A stretch of DNA of 64,000 nucleotides from Lachnospiraceae bacterium (GTDB lineage Bacteria; Bacillota; Clostridia; Lachnospirales; Lachnospiraceae): assembly GCA_009774145.1 (NCBI GenBank), contig VSND01000001.1, positions 62,001-126,000 on the forward strand. The letters run 5' to 3'. The notes beneath the pieces are model-generated. The model was not told the origin of the DNA, searched no databases, and saw nothing but the letters and a program-made list of their open reading frames with translations. Of this stretch, positions 41,307 to 49,215 are shown piece by piece. Positions within the stretch are counted from its first letter, which is position 1. Each line of letters begins with the position of its first letter. The position numbers and the translations under genes are program-made.

Positions 41307-42329
41307 CTAAAACTTCTTCCCGTTCAGTATTTCCTTATAATCTTCGTAATTCTTTTTCAAAAGCTTTGGCGTATCCAGTCCGTACGGACATTTTTTCTTA
41401 CAGGAATCACAGTGCTTACACTCCTCGATCTTCTGCATCTTCTCCTGCCACTGCGGTGTCAGATAACCGGCAGAGGGCGCCCGCCGAAGGAGCAGGGACA
41501 TGCGGGCGCAGTTGTTGATCTCAATGCCGGCCGGACAGGGCATACAGTAACCGCAGCCGCGGCAGAATTCACCCAGCAGTTCCTTTCGGTCTTTTTCAAT
41601 GACAGCAGAGAGCGCTTCGTTCATGGAAGGCGGATTGTCCACAAAGGAAAGAAACTGCTCCAGCTCTTCTTCTCTCTGAATGCCCCACAGCGGCAGTGTT
41701 TCCGGAAACTGTGCCTGGAATGCAAAGGCAGCGGCAGCATTGGTAATGAGGCCGCCGGACAGGGCTTTCATGGACAAAAATCCCATATCCTGTTTTTTAC
41801 ATCCCTCCAGAAGCTTTAATTCCGGTTCGCCGGACAGATAGCAGAACGGGAACTGAAGCGTCTCATAGAGGCCGCTGTCGATGGCTTCCTGTGCCACATT
41901 CAGCCGGTGGTTGGTAATGCCGATGTGCAGGATCATCCCTTTTTTCCTGGCTTCCAGCGCCGCATCATAAAGGCCGCTCTCATCCCCAGGCTTTGGGCAG
42001 AAGGCGGGATTATGGAACTGATAGATGTCCAGATAATCGGTCTTCAGGTTTTTCAGAGTGGTTTCCAGGTCTTTCCAGAATCCTTCTGCAGTGACGGCTC
42101 CGGTTTTGGATGCCAGGAAGATCCGGCTGCGGCGGTCCGGAAAGGCCTGTCCCAACTTTTCCTCACTGTCCGTATAAAGGCGGGCAGTATCGTAAAAGCG
42201 GATTCCTCCGTCAAAAGCTCGGTGAAGCAGGCGGATTGCTTCATCCATGGACACTCTCTGAATGGGGAGAGCACCGAAACCGTTTTTGTTTACGGTAATC
42301 CCGGTTGACCCAAGACGTACATTTACCAT
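41307..42329 (-). CDS. Aldo/keto reductase with C-terminal 4Fe-4S clusters
   Basis: A 340-residue oxidoreductase. The N-terminal aldo/keto reductase barrel runs to about residue 265, with RLGSTGITVNKNGFGALPIQ, the catalytic-type FYDTARLYTDSEEKLG, and KTGAVTAEGF (lysine). NPAFCP in YQFHNPAFCPK sits at the usual histidine site. The C-terminus has two cysteine clusters, CRGCGYCMPCPAGIEI and CKHCDSCKKKCPYGLDTP, for two ferredoxin-like 4Fe-4S centres. This fused form is common in anaerobes. The substrate is not known. The start is ATG 42329; the gene is convergent with the CPBP gene and divergent from the sugar importer. Confidence 0.92.
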   Translation of the reverse strand: MVNVRLGSTGITVNKNGFGALPIQRVSMDEAIRLLHRAFDGGIRFYDTARLYTDSEEKLGQAFPDRRSRIFLASKTGAVTAEGFWKDLETTLKNLKTDYLDIYQFHNPAFCPKPGDESGLYDAALEARKKGMILHIGITNHRLNVAQEAIDSGLYETLQFPFCYLSGEPELKLLEGCKKQDMGFLSMKALSGGLITNAAAAFAFQAQFPETLPLWGIQREEELEQFLSFVDNPPSMNEALSAVIEKDRKELLGEFCRGCGYCMPCPAGIEINNCARMSLLLRRAPSAGYLTPQWQEKMQKIEECKHCDSCKKKCPYGLDTPKLLKKNYEDYKEILNGKKF

Positions 42330-42554
42330 ATGCTCAGACTCCTTTTCTGTTGTTTTTTGGAAATTTTTCCTGTACTATTATTAGTATCATAAGAATGTTC
42401 TTTTGGCAATCGGTTCTGATGGAAAAAGGGGATATTCATGGGAAAAATGACAAATGTCATCTGAGAATGGTTACATTTTGCAGGTGTAAAAAACGAAAAA
42501 AACCTTTAAGATGATAACTGTAAAAAACAATTCATCCAAAAGGGAGGAACCAAA

Positions 42555-43598
42555 ATGAAGAGAAAATTTGTAAGCATACTGTTATGCACTGCACTGGTTG
42601 CTTCAATGGCAGTTGGCTGCGGCGGAAATTCCGGGACAACAGAAACTCCGGCAAGCACTGACGCTCCGGCAGCTGATGAAACACAGGCAGAAACTCCGGC
42701 GACAGATGAGGAAGCAGAGTCGGCTGCACCTGCAGCTTCTGAAGGCGGAAGAGTATTCGGTTATACCTGCATGGACGGAACGAACCCGTTCTTTGTAACA
42801 CTGGAGGCTTCCATCAGAGAAGTGGTAGAGGGCAACGGCGATACCCTGATCTCCATGGATCCGGGCAATGATTCCAATACTCAGATCGATCAGATCGAGG
42901 ATATGATCTCCAGAGGTGTAGAGATCATGTTTGTAAACCCGGTAGATGCGGATGGTATCATTCCGGCACTGGACATGTTGAAAGATGCAGAGGTCACCAT
43001 GTTCGGTTTTGATACAGAGGTAGGCGACATGAGTTACCTGACTTCTTACGCAGGATCTGATAATTACAATGCAGGTTATGTATGTGGCGAAGACCTGGCG
43101 AAGAAATGCCCAGACGGCGGAGACATTCTCGTACTGGATTCCCCGACCATGCAGTCCGTAACGGACAGAACCAATGGATTTTTAAAAGGGATTGAGGATT
43201 CCGGTGTGACCTTTAATGTAGTAGGCCAGCAGGATGCCCAGGGCAACCAGCAGGTGGCAAATGAGAAGGCGACCGACCTTCTGACTGCCAACCCGGATGT
43301 TGTTGCGATTTTCGGCGGCAATGATCCGACGGCACTTGGTGCATACGCAGCAGCAGATGCGGCAGGCGTATCTCCGCTGATCTATGGTGTGGATGGTTCT
43401 CCAGACGTGAAAGCACTTCTGAAGGATACTGTTCTGGAAGGCACCGGCGCGCAGTCTCCGATTACCATTGGCAAGACCATTGCAGAGACAGCATATGCAT
43501 GGCTGAACGGCGAAACTGTAGAAGAATACATACCGATCGAGACATTCCTTGTAACTGCAGACAATGTAGATGACTACGGAACCGATGGATGGCAGTAA
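42555..43598 (+). CDS. Sugar ABC transporter substrate-binding lipoprotein (CUT2 type)
   Basis: A 347-residue lipoprotein of the RbsB/MglB/YtfQ type. The signal peptide ends at the lipobox VGCGG (cysteine about residue 22). A T/P/A/E-rich linker follows to about 62. The binding domain has FGYTCMDGTNPFFVTLEASI, QIEDMISRGVEIMFVNPVDA, and a C-terminal lobe with IFGGNDPTALGAYAAADAAG and IYGVDGSPDVKALL. GGGAGG is upstream of ATG 42555. A partial terminator after the gene suggests it is made in excess over ATPase and permease. The last residues (DDYGTDGWQ) resemble those of the second binding protein at 46280. The ligand is a monosaccharide by family only. Confidence 0.93.
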   Translation: MKRKFVSILLCTALVASMAVGCGGNSGTTETPASTDAPAADETQAETPATDEEAESAAPAASEGGRVFGYTCMDGTNPFFVTLEASIREVVEGNGDTLISMDPGNDSNTQIDQIEDMISRGVEIMFVNPVDADGIIPALDMLKDAEVTMFGFDTEVGDMSYLTSYAGSDNYNAGYVCGEDLAKKCPDGGDILVLDSPTMQSVTDRTNGFLKGIEDSGVTFNVVGQQDAQGNQQVANEKATDLLTANPDVVAIFGGNDPTALGAYAAADAAGVSPLIYGVDGSPDVKALLKDTVLEGTGAQSPITIGKTIAETAYAWLNGETVEEYIPIETFLVTADNVDDYGTDGWQ

Positions 43599-43637
43599 AC
43601 AGTAGAATGATCCGTAACTGGTAATCAGACAGTGAGA

Positions 43638-43672
43638 GGGCTTTGCTCCTGAAAGCGGAGCAAAGTCCTTTT
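43638..43672 (+). terminator. Partial terminator within the sugar importer operon
   Basis: GGGCTTTGCTCC (43638-43649) pairs with GGAGCAAAGTCC (43657-43668) with one wobble and is followed by TTTT. Its position between the binding protein and ATPase genes fits differential expression. Confidence 0.8.
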
Positions 43673-43704
43673 CTGAATACATACAGACAGGTGGTGGCGA
43701 TTTC

Positions 43705-45189
43705 GTGAGTGAACAATATTTACTTGAGATGCGGGGAATCAGTAAATCTTTCCCAGGTGTAAAGGCGCTCCAGAATGTGGGGCTTCAGTTAAAAGCCGGG
43801 GAAGTGCATGCGCTTCTTGGAGAGAACGGCGCCGGAAAGTCCACTTTGATCAAAGTCCTTGGCGGCATCTACCATGCTGAAGAGGGAGAGATCTATATTG
43901 AGGGACAGAAGGTGAAGATTGACGGTGTTGTGGCGGCACGTGAGGCGGGGATCTCCATTGTGCATCAAGAACTGGTTCTGGTTCCGTATATGACGGTTGC
44001 CGAGAACATTTTCCTTGGAAGGGAACCAGGTACAAAATGGAATATTAACCGCGGGCAGATGTCAAGGGATGCCCAGGAACTTTTGGATACTTATGAGATG
44101 CATATTGATGCAGATATGCTGGTAGAGCATCTGACAATCGCGCAGCAGCAGATGGTGGAGATCGTCAAGGCAATTTCCTTTCAGTCCAGAATTCTGGTTA
44201 TGGACGAACCGACCTCTTCCATATCGGATAAGGAAGTGGGCTTCCTGTTCGAGACCATGCGCGCGCTGACAAAAAAGGGCGTAGGAATTGTCTATATTTC
44301 CCATAAGATGAGTGAGCTGGAAGAGATTTGCGATCGGGTGACGGTCATGCGTGACGGTCAGACGGTAGGGACAAAGGTAGTAAAAGAGACAAACAAGGAC
44401 GATCTGATCGCCATGATGGTTGGGCGTGAGCTGACGAATTATTATACGAGGGATTATCTGGAGCCGGGAGAAGTGATTCTGAAATGCGAACACATCTGCG
44501 ACGGCAAGATGGCAAAGGATGCAAGCTTTGAGCTTAGAAAAGGGGAAATTATCGGGTTTGCAGGTCTGGTGGGAGCCGGCCGCAGCGAGACTATGAAAGC
44601 TGTATTCGGACTGGCGCCGCATATGACGGGAAATGTCTATGTGGAGGGGCAGAAGGTACAGATCAGAACTCCCGTGGATGCACTGAAATATGGTATTGCT
44701 CTGGTACCGGAAAGCCGTAAGGAAGAAGGGCTTTACAAAGTGCAGAGCGTCCGTTTTAATTCCACGATTGAGGTGCTTTCTCAGTTTATCAAAAACCTTC
44801 GCGTGGATCTGAAGAAGGAAGAAGAGATTACGCAGAAATATATTGACATGATGGCGACCAAGACGCCCGGTCAGGAACAGATGATCGGGAATCTGTCCGG
44901 AGGGAACCAGCAGAAAGTCATGATTGGACGCTGGCTTGCAACAGATCCGAAGATTTTGATTCTGGATGAGCCTACCCGCGGTGTGGATGTGGGCGCCAAG
45001 GCAGAGATTTATACGATCATGAATGAACTTGTAAAACAGGGAATGTCTATTATCATGATTTCCTCGGAACTTCCGGAGATCATCAATATGAGCGATCGTG
45101 TCTATGTAATGAATGACGGCCGTGTGACCGGATGCCTGGATCATGAGAGTGTGACGCAGGAAGGGATCATGCAGCTGGCAGCACAGTAA
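43705..45189 (+). CDS. Sugar ABC transporter ATP-binding protein, two ATPase domains
   Basis: A 494-residue protein of the RbsA/MglA type with two fused ATPase domains. The first has Walker A LLGENGAGKSTLIKVL, signature-like LTIAQQQMVEIVKA and Walker B ILVMDEPTSSISDKE. The second has a degenerate Walker A region (GLVGAGRSETMKAVFG), signature LSGGNQQKVMIGRWL and Walker B ILILDEPTRGVDVGAK. This asymmetry is normal in the family. The start codon is GTG 43705 behind AGGTGG. It works with the permease gene 48 bases downstream. Confidence 0.95.
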   Translation: MSEQYLLEMRGISKSFPGVKALQNVGLQLKAGEVHALLGENGAGKSTLIKVLGGIYHAEEGEIYIEGQKVKIDGVVAAREAGISIVHQELVLVPYMTVAENIFLGREPGTKWNINRGQMSRDAQELLDTYEMHIDADMLVEHLTIAQQQMVEIVKAISFQSRILVMDEPTSSISDKEVGFLFETMRALTKKGVGIVYISHKMSELEEICDRVTVMRDGQTVGTKVVKETNKDDLIAMMVGRELTNYYTRDYLEPGEVILKCEHICDGKMAKDASFELRKGEIIGFAGLVGAGRSETMKAVFGLAPHMTGNVYVEGQKVQIRTPVDALKYGIALVPESRKEEGLYKVQSVRFNSTIEVLSQFIKNLRVDLKKEEEITQKYIDMMATKTPGQEQMIGNLSGGNQQKVMIGRWLATDPKILILDEPTRGVDVGAKAEIYTIMNELVKQGMSIIMISSELPEIINMSDRVYVMNDGRVTGCLDHESVTQEGIMQLAAQ

Positions 45190-45237
45190 TGGATGACACA
45201 ACAGAAAACAACAGAATTCAGGCAGGAGGTTTAAATT

Positions 45238-46209
45238 ATGGCAGCCAGAATGAAGAATGGAGTTGTCAAATATTTTAAAGACAATATCGGTATCATCATC
45301 GCACTGCTCGCGATGTGTATCTTTTTAGTGATTTTTCCGACCACCAGGACCACGTTCCTGACCCCCAAAAATGTATTTAATATTTTAAGACAGAATGCGT
45401 CAAATCTGTTTTTGGCAACCGGTATGACCATGGTTATCATCCTGGGAGGCATCGAGCTTTCCGTTGGTTCCGTGATCGCACTTTCCGGAGTCGTCGCAGC
45501 CGGATGCGTGGTTAATTTCGGTCTGCCGGAGATCATTGGTTTCCTGGCGGCAATCGGAGTGGGCGCGCTGGTGGGTATGTTTAATGGATTTGTGATCTGC
45601 AAGACAGATATTCCGCCTTTTATTGTAACACTGGCATCCATGAACATTACCAAAGGGATTGCACTGGTGCTGACGGGCGGTTCTCCGATCCGCTGCATGA
45701 CGGATACTTTCAAGTTTCCGGGCGCGGGTTATGTAGGGCCGTTTCCGACACCGGTCATTCTGATGATTATCGTATTTCTCATTGCAGTTTTGATCATAAA
45801 CAGGACTCAGCTCGGACGGCATATCTATGCTGTGGGCGGTAATGCTCAGGCGGCAAAATTTTCCGGAATCAATGTGCAGAGAGTGAAGTTTATCGTCTAT
45901 ACCTATACGGGTATCATGTCCGGAATTGCAGGCGTGGTCGTAGCGTCCCGTCTGTATTCCGGACAGCCTACAGCCGGTGACGGCGCGGAGATGGATGCCA
46001 TCGCGGCAGTTGTGGTAGGCGGTACTTCCATGAGCGGCGGTTCCGGACGTCTGGGCGGCACCCTGATTGGCGTCCTGATTATCGGTGTTCTGAACAACGG
46101 TCTGAACCTGATGGGTGTGGATTCCAACTGGCAGTACATTGTGAAAGGCTTTGTAATTCTGCTGGCAGTCTATGTGGACTTTATCCGTAATAAAAAAGCG
46201 GGAAGGTAA
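45238..46209 (+). CDS. Sugar ABC transporter permease (RbsC/MglC type)
   Basis: A 323-residue membrane permease with eight to ten helices. The pattern NLFLATGMTMVIILGGIELS and SVGSVIALSGVVAAGCVVNF is the CUT2 signature. GNAQAAKFSGINVQRVKFIVY is the loop that contacts the ATPase, and AVVVGGTSMSGGSGRLGGTLIGV is also conserved. CAGGAGG is eight bases before ATG 45238. It completes a binding protein-ATPase-permease importer. A hairpin separates it from the second binding protein gene. Confidence 0.94.
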   Translation: MAARMKNGVVKYFKDNIGIIIALLAMCIFLVIFPTTRTTFLTPKNVFNILRQNASNLFLATGMTMVIILGGIELSVGSVIALSGVVAAGCVVNFGLPEIIGFLAAIGVGALVGMFNGFVICKTDIPPFIVTLASMNITKGIALVLTGGSPIRCMTDTFKFPGAGYVGPFPTPVILMIIVFLIAVLIINRTQLGRHIYAVGGNAQAAKFSGINVQRVKFIVYTYTGIMSGIAGVVVASRLYSGQPTAGDGAEMDAIAAVVVGGTSMSGGSGRLGGTLIGVLIIGVLNNGLNLMGVDSNWQYIVKGFVILLAVYVDFIRNKKAGR

Positions 46210-46231
46210 CCAGAACTTTATATGTATCAGG

Positions 46232-46264
46232 AGTCTCCTGAGCCTGATGGCTGAGGGGACTTTT
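46232..46264 (+). terminator. Partial terminator between importer and sensory genes
   Basis: AGTCTCCTGAGCC-TGAT-GGCTGAGGGGACT (46232-46261) has one wobble and one mismatch, followed by a short T run. It probably lowers expression of the downstream binding protein and two-component genes relative to the importer. Confidence 0.7.
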
Positions 46265-46279
46265 GTGCAGGAGGAAGAG

Positions 46280-47224
46280 ATGAGAAAGTACTGGCTGATT
46301 TTTGGGCTTCTGCTTCTTACAGGAATGCTCAGCGGCTGTGAACAGGCAGAAGTACAGGGAGAAGATCACTCACCGCGTCTGTTTGGAGCAACCTATATGA
46401 CCAGAAATAATCCGTACTTCGACGTGCTGCATGAAGCACTGGAAGAGACAGTGGAAGGAAACGGCGATATTCTGATCTCGCGGGATCCCTGTCAGGATCA
46501 GGAAAAACAGAATGCCCAGATCCTGGAGATGATCGAAGAAGGGATAGAGGTACTGTTTCTGAACCCGGTGGACTGGGAAAAAGTAAGACCGGCTCTGGAA
46601 GCCTGCCGGAAGGCGGGGGTAGTGGTGATCAACATTGATACAGTTGTAAAAGATACAGATTATGTAGTCTCTATCGTGGAGACAGACAATTATCTGGCAG
46701 GAGTTCTCTGTGCACAGGAGATGATGAAGCAGGTGGACAGCGCAAAGATCGTGATTATCGGCAATCCGATCCAGACATCGATCGTGAATCGTGTTCAGGG
46801 GTTTCTTGATACCATTGAAGGAAATGATGATTATCAGGTGGTATATACAGGAGTCGGGGCCGGAGAATTTGAAGTATCGGCAGAAACCATGGCGGATTTT
46901 TTGAAGAAAAGGATCGATTTTAATGTGGTGCTGGGAGGAAATGATCCGTCCGCGCTCGGTGTGCTGGCGGCGCTGCAGCAGTACCGCAGGGAAGAGGGCG
47001 TGCTGATCTATGGAATCGACGGCTCTCCGGATTTCAAGGGGATGCTGAAGCTCGGATATGTATCCGGTACCAGTGCGCAGAGTCCAAAGACCATTGGGGA
47101 GGTGGCGGCAGAGACGGCATATGACTATCTGAACGGGCAGACAGTAGAGGCCTATATCAGCATCGAACCCTATATGATTACCAGGGAAAATCTGGCTGAT
47201 TATGAAGTCAACAGCTGGCAGTAG
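46280..47224 (+). CDS. Second sugar-binding lipoprotein, putative sensor partner
   Basis: A 314-residue lipoprotein, paralogous to the binding protein at 42555. The lipobox is LSGCEQ and the linker is short. FGATYMTRNNPYFDVLHEAL corresponds to the sugar-binding start of the first protein; VLGGNDPSALGVLAALQQY, IYGIDGSPDFKGMLKLGY and the ending DYEVNSWQ are also shared. The start is ATG 46280 behind GGAGGAAGAG; the longer open frame is not needed. It sits after the permease and 16 bases before the histidine kinase. By analogy with sensory binding proteins, it may present the sugar to the kinase. That role is inferred from gene order only. Confidence 0.82.
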   Translation: MRKYWLIFGLLLLTGMLSGCEQAEVQGEDHSPRLFGATYMTRNNPYFDVLHEALEETVEGNGDILISRDPCQDQEKQNAQILEMIEEGIEVLFLNPVDWEKVRPALEACRKAGVVVINIDTVVKDTDYVVSIVETDNYLAGVLCAQEMMKQVDSAKIVIIGNPIQTSIVNRVQGFLDTIEGNDDYQVVYTGVGAGEFEVSAETMADFLKKRIDFNVVLGGNDPSALGVLAALQQYRREEGVLIYGIDGSPDFKGMLKLGYVSGTSAQSPKTIGEVAAETAYDYLNGQTVEAYISIEPYMITRENLADYEVNSWQ

Positions 47225-47240
47225 AGCAGAGGTGCGGCAT

Positions 47241-48551
47241 ATGAATGATAAAAAGGACCACTATATTATGCTGCTTCAGGGGGCGATGCTGATCCTGAAT
47301 TTTGCAGCTGTAGCCCTGATCTGTGTATTTATCTATGTAACCACCAGGAGAATTCTCAAATATTATGATGCGAGAAGATTTCTGGACGGTGTTGTGACAA
47401 TACCGGGCAGTCCGAGAGATAATCTTGTGATCTGCCTGCTGCTTATGGGAATTCTTGTCCTGACATTTGCACTGCGGCAGTTTATGAAAGATATTCAGAA
47501 CCGTTTTATTGTGGTAACGCTGATTCTGGATATGGCTGTAAGTGGCGCAGTCATCTTTCAGCTGGATTTTAATTACAATGGGTTGCTCCTGCTGGTATTT
47601 GCCAACGTGATCTCCTATGTAAAAGACAGAAAAATAAAGCTGTTCCTTGTGGCGCTGGCGATTGCCGGATATCTGGTGGCAGACTATGATCTGTTATCCA
47701 TCTATACACCACTGTATAATATAGATGATTACATACGCTATTATTCATCCAATACACAACAGTATCTGTTCAGTGTATACAATATTGTAATATCTTTGAA
47801 TATCATTCTGTTTATTGTATACTGTGTTTATGTAATCAATGCCCAGAGAGACACGATCGAAGAGGTCAATCTTCTGTATCATGAACTGCAGACGGCGAAT
47901 GAGCAGCTGAAGGAATATGCGGATATGACAGAACGGATGGCTCAGACCCGTGAGAGAAACCGGCTGGCGAGAGAGATCCATGACACGCTGGGGCACACGT
48001 TGACGGGAATAGCGACCGGGCTGGATGCATGTCTTGCTCTGATTGAAGTGTCACCGGAGCAGACGAAGAAGCAGTTGGTGCTGCTGTCGAAGGTAAGCAG
48101 GGAAGGAATCAAAGATATCAGGCGTTCAGTGAATGAATTAAGGCCGGATTCTCTGGATCGTTTGAGCCTGGAAGTGGCAATCCGCAAGATGGTGACGGAT
48201 ATGAGTCAGGTTTCGGATGTGTCGATCTATTTTGAGACGGATGAGAAGCATCTGAAGTTTGATGAAGATGAAGAAAATGCCATCTATCGCGTGATACAGG
48301 AAAGTATTACAAATGCGGTCCGGCACGGGAAGGCGAAAAAGATCTGGATCACTCTGAAACGGATCGATGGCGAGATTCTTCTTGTCATCAAGGACAATGG
48401 AACCGGATGCAAGGAGATGAAAAGCGGATTTGGAACCAAGCACATTAAAGAACGGATTGAGATGCTTAAGGGTACGGTTGCCTTTGACGGGCAGCATGGA
48501 TTTACCGTGACGGCGCATATACCAATCAGATGGGGAGAGACTTATGATTAG
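47241..48551 (+). CDS. Sensor histidine kinase (NarL/DesK-like, HisKA_3)
   Basis: A 436-residue membrane kinase. Six hydrophobic segments lie in the first about 200 residues, followed by a coiled coil (EEVNLLYHELQTANEQLKEY). The HisKA_3 dimer domain is RNRLAREIHDTLGHTLTGIA with the phospho-accepting histidine at about residue 247. The ATP-binding domain has the N box AIYRVIQESITNAVRHGKAK, the G1 box VIKDNGTGC and the G2 region GFGTKHIKERIEML. ATG 47241 follows AGAGGTG. It overlaps the response regulator gene by eight bases. Because the loops between helices are short, ligand detection may depend on the neighbouring binding proteins. Confidence 0.92.
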   Translation: MNDKKDHYIMLLQGAMLILNFAAVALICVFIYVTTRRILKYYDARRFLDGVVTIPGSPRDNLVICLLLMGILVLTFALRQFMKDIQNRFIVVTLILDMAVSGAVIFQLDFNYNGLLLLVFANVISYVKDRKIKLFLVALAIAGYLVADYDLLSIYTPLYNIDDYIRYYSSNTQQYLFSVYNIVISLNIILFIVYCVYVINAQRDTIEEVNLLYHELQTANEQLKEYADMTERMAQTRERNRLAREIHDTLGHTLTGIATGLDACLALIEVSPEQTKKQLVLLSKVSREGIKDIRRSVNELRPDSLDRLSLEVAIRKMVTDMSQVSDVSIYFETDEKHLKFDEDEENAIYRVIQESITNAVRHGKAKKIWITLKRIDGEILLVIKDNGTGCKEMKSGFGTKHIKERIEMLKGTVAFDGQHGFTVTAHIPIRWGETYD

Positions 48552-49215
48552 AGTTTTGATAGCTGACGATCAGGAGCTGATTCGTCAGAGTCTTCAGATT
48601 GTATTGAACAGTAAAGAAGGAATTGAAGTATGCGATGTAGCCTCTGACGGACAGGAGGTGATTCAGTGTGTCCGCAGACAGAAGCCGGATGTGATTCTGA
48701 TGGATATTCGGATGCCGAAGATGGACGGAGTTCAGTGTACCCAGATTATAAAGGAGAATTATCCGCAGATCAAGATTATCATACTGACGACCTTCGATGA
48801 CGATGAGTATGTCTATAATGCTCTGAAATTCGGAGCCAGCGGCTATCTGCTGAAAGGGGTCTCCATGGAAGAACTGGAAAATGCCATTCGGACTGTATAC
48901 AGCGGACATGCCATGATCAATCCGGAGATTGCGACCAAGGTTCTGAAGCTGTTTTCGCAGATGGCTCAGGCGGATTATACAATTCCCGTAGGAAATAAAG
49001 GCGTTTCCGAGCTGACCAGAACGGAATGGAAGATCATTGCGCAGGTGGAGACCGGGGCAGCGAACAAGGAGATCGCAGAGGCGCTGAGGCTGTCAGACGG
49101 GACGGTGCGAAATTATCTGAGTACAATTCTCAATAAGCTGGATCTGAGAGACCGGACACAGCTTGCGATCTGGGCAGTGCAGACAAATGCATCCAAACAT
49201 GTGAGTGACGAATGA
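48544..49215 (+). CDS. NarL/LuxR-type response regulator
   Basis: A 223-residue regulator. The receiver domain starts IRVLIADDQELIRQSL, with the phosphorylation aspartate at D54 in VILMDIRMPKMDG, then the threonine in IIILTTFDDDEYV and the lysine in SGYLLKGVSMEEL. The C-terminal helix-turn-helix is LTRTEWKIIAQVETGAANKE, IAEALRLSDGTVRNYLSTIL, NKLDLRDR. It is the partner of the overlapping histidine kinase. Likely targets are its own operon and the sugar importer, but no binding site is identified. Confidence 0.93.
   Translation: MIRVLIADDQELIRQSLQIVLNSKEGIEVCDVASDGQEVIQCVRRQKPDVILMDIRMPKMDGVQCTQIIKENYPQIKIIILTTFDDDEYVYNALKFGASGYLLKGVSMEELENAIRTVYSGHAMINPEIATKVLKLFSQMAQADYTIPVGNKGVSELTRTEWKIIAQVETGAANKEIAEALRLSDGTVRNYLSTILNKLDLRDRTQLAIWAVQTNASKHVSDE

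Noticed and set aside
42330..42554. Catabolite (cre) site before the sugar importer
   Set aside because: The A-rich stretch with TGTAAAAAACG does not match the palindromic cre consensus well enough, and no clear -35/-10 pair could be fixed there.
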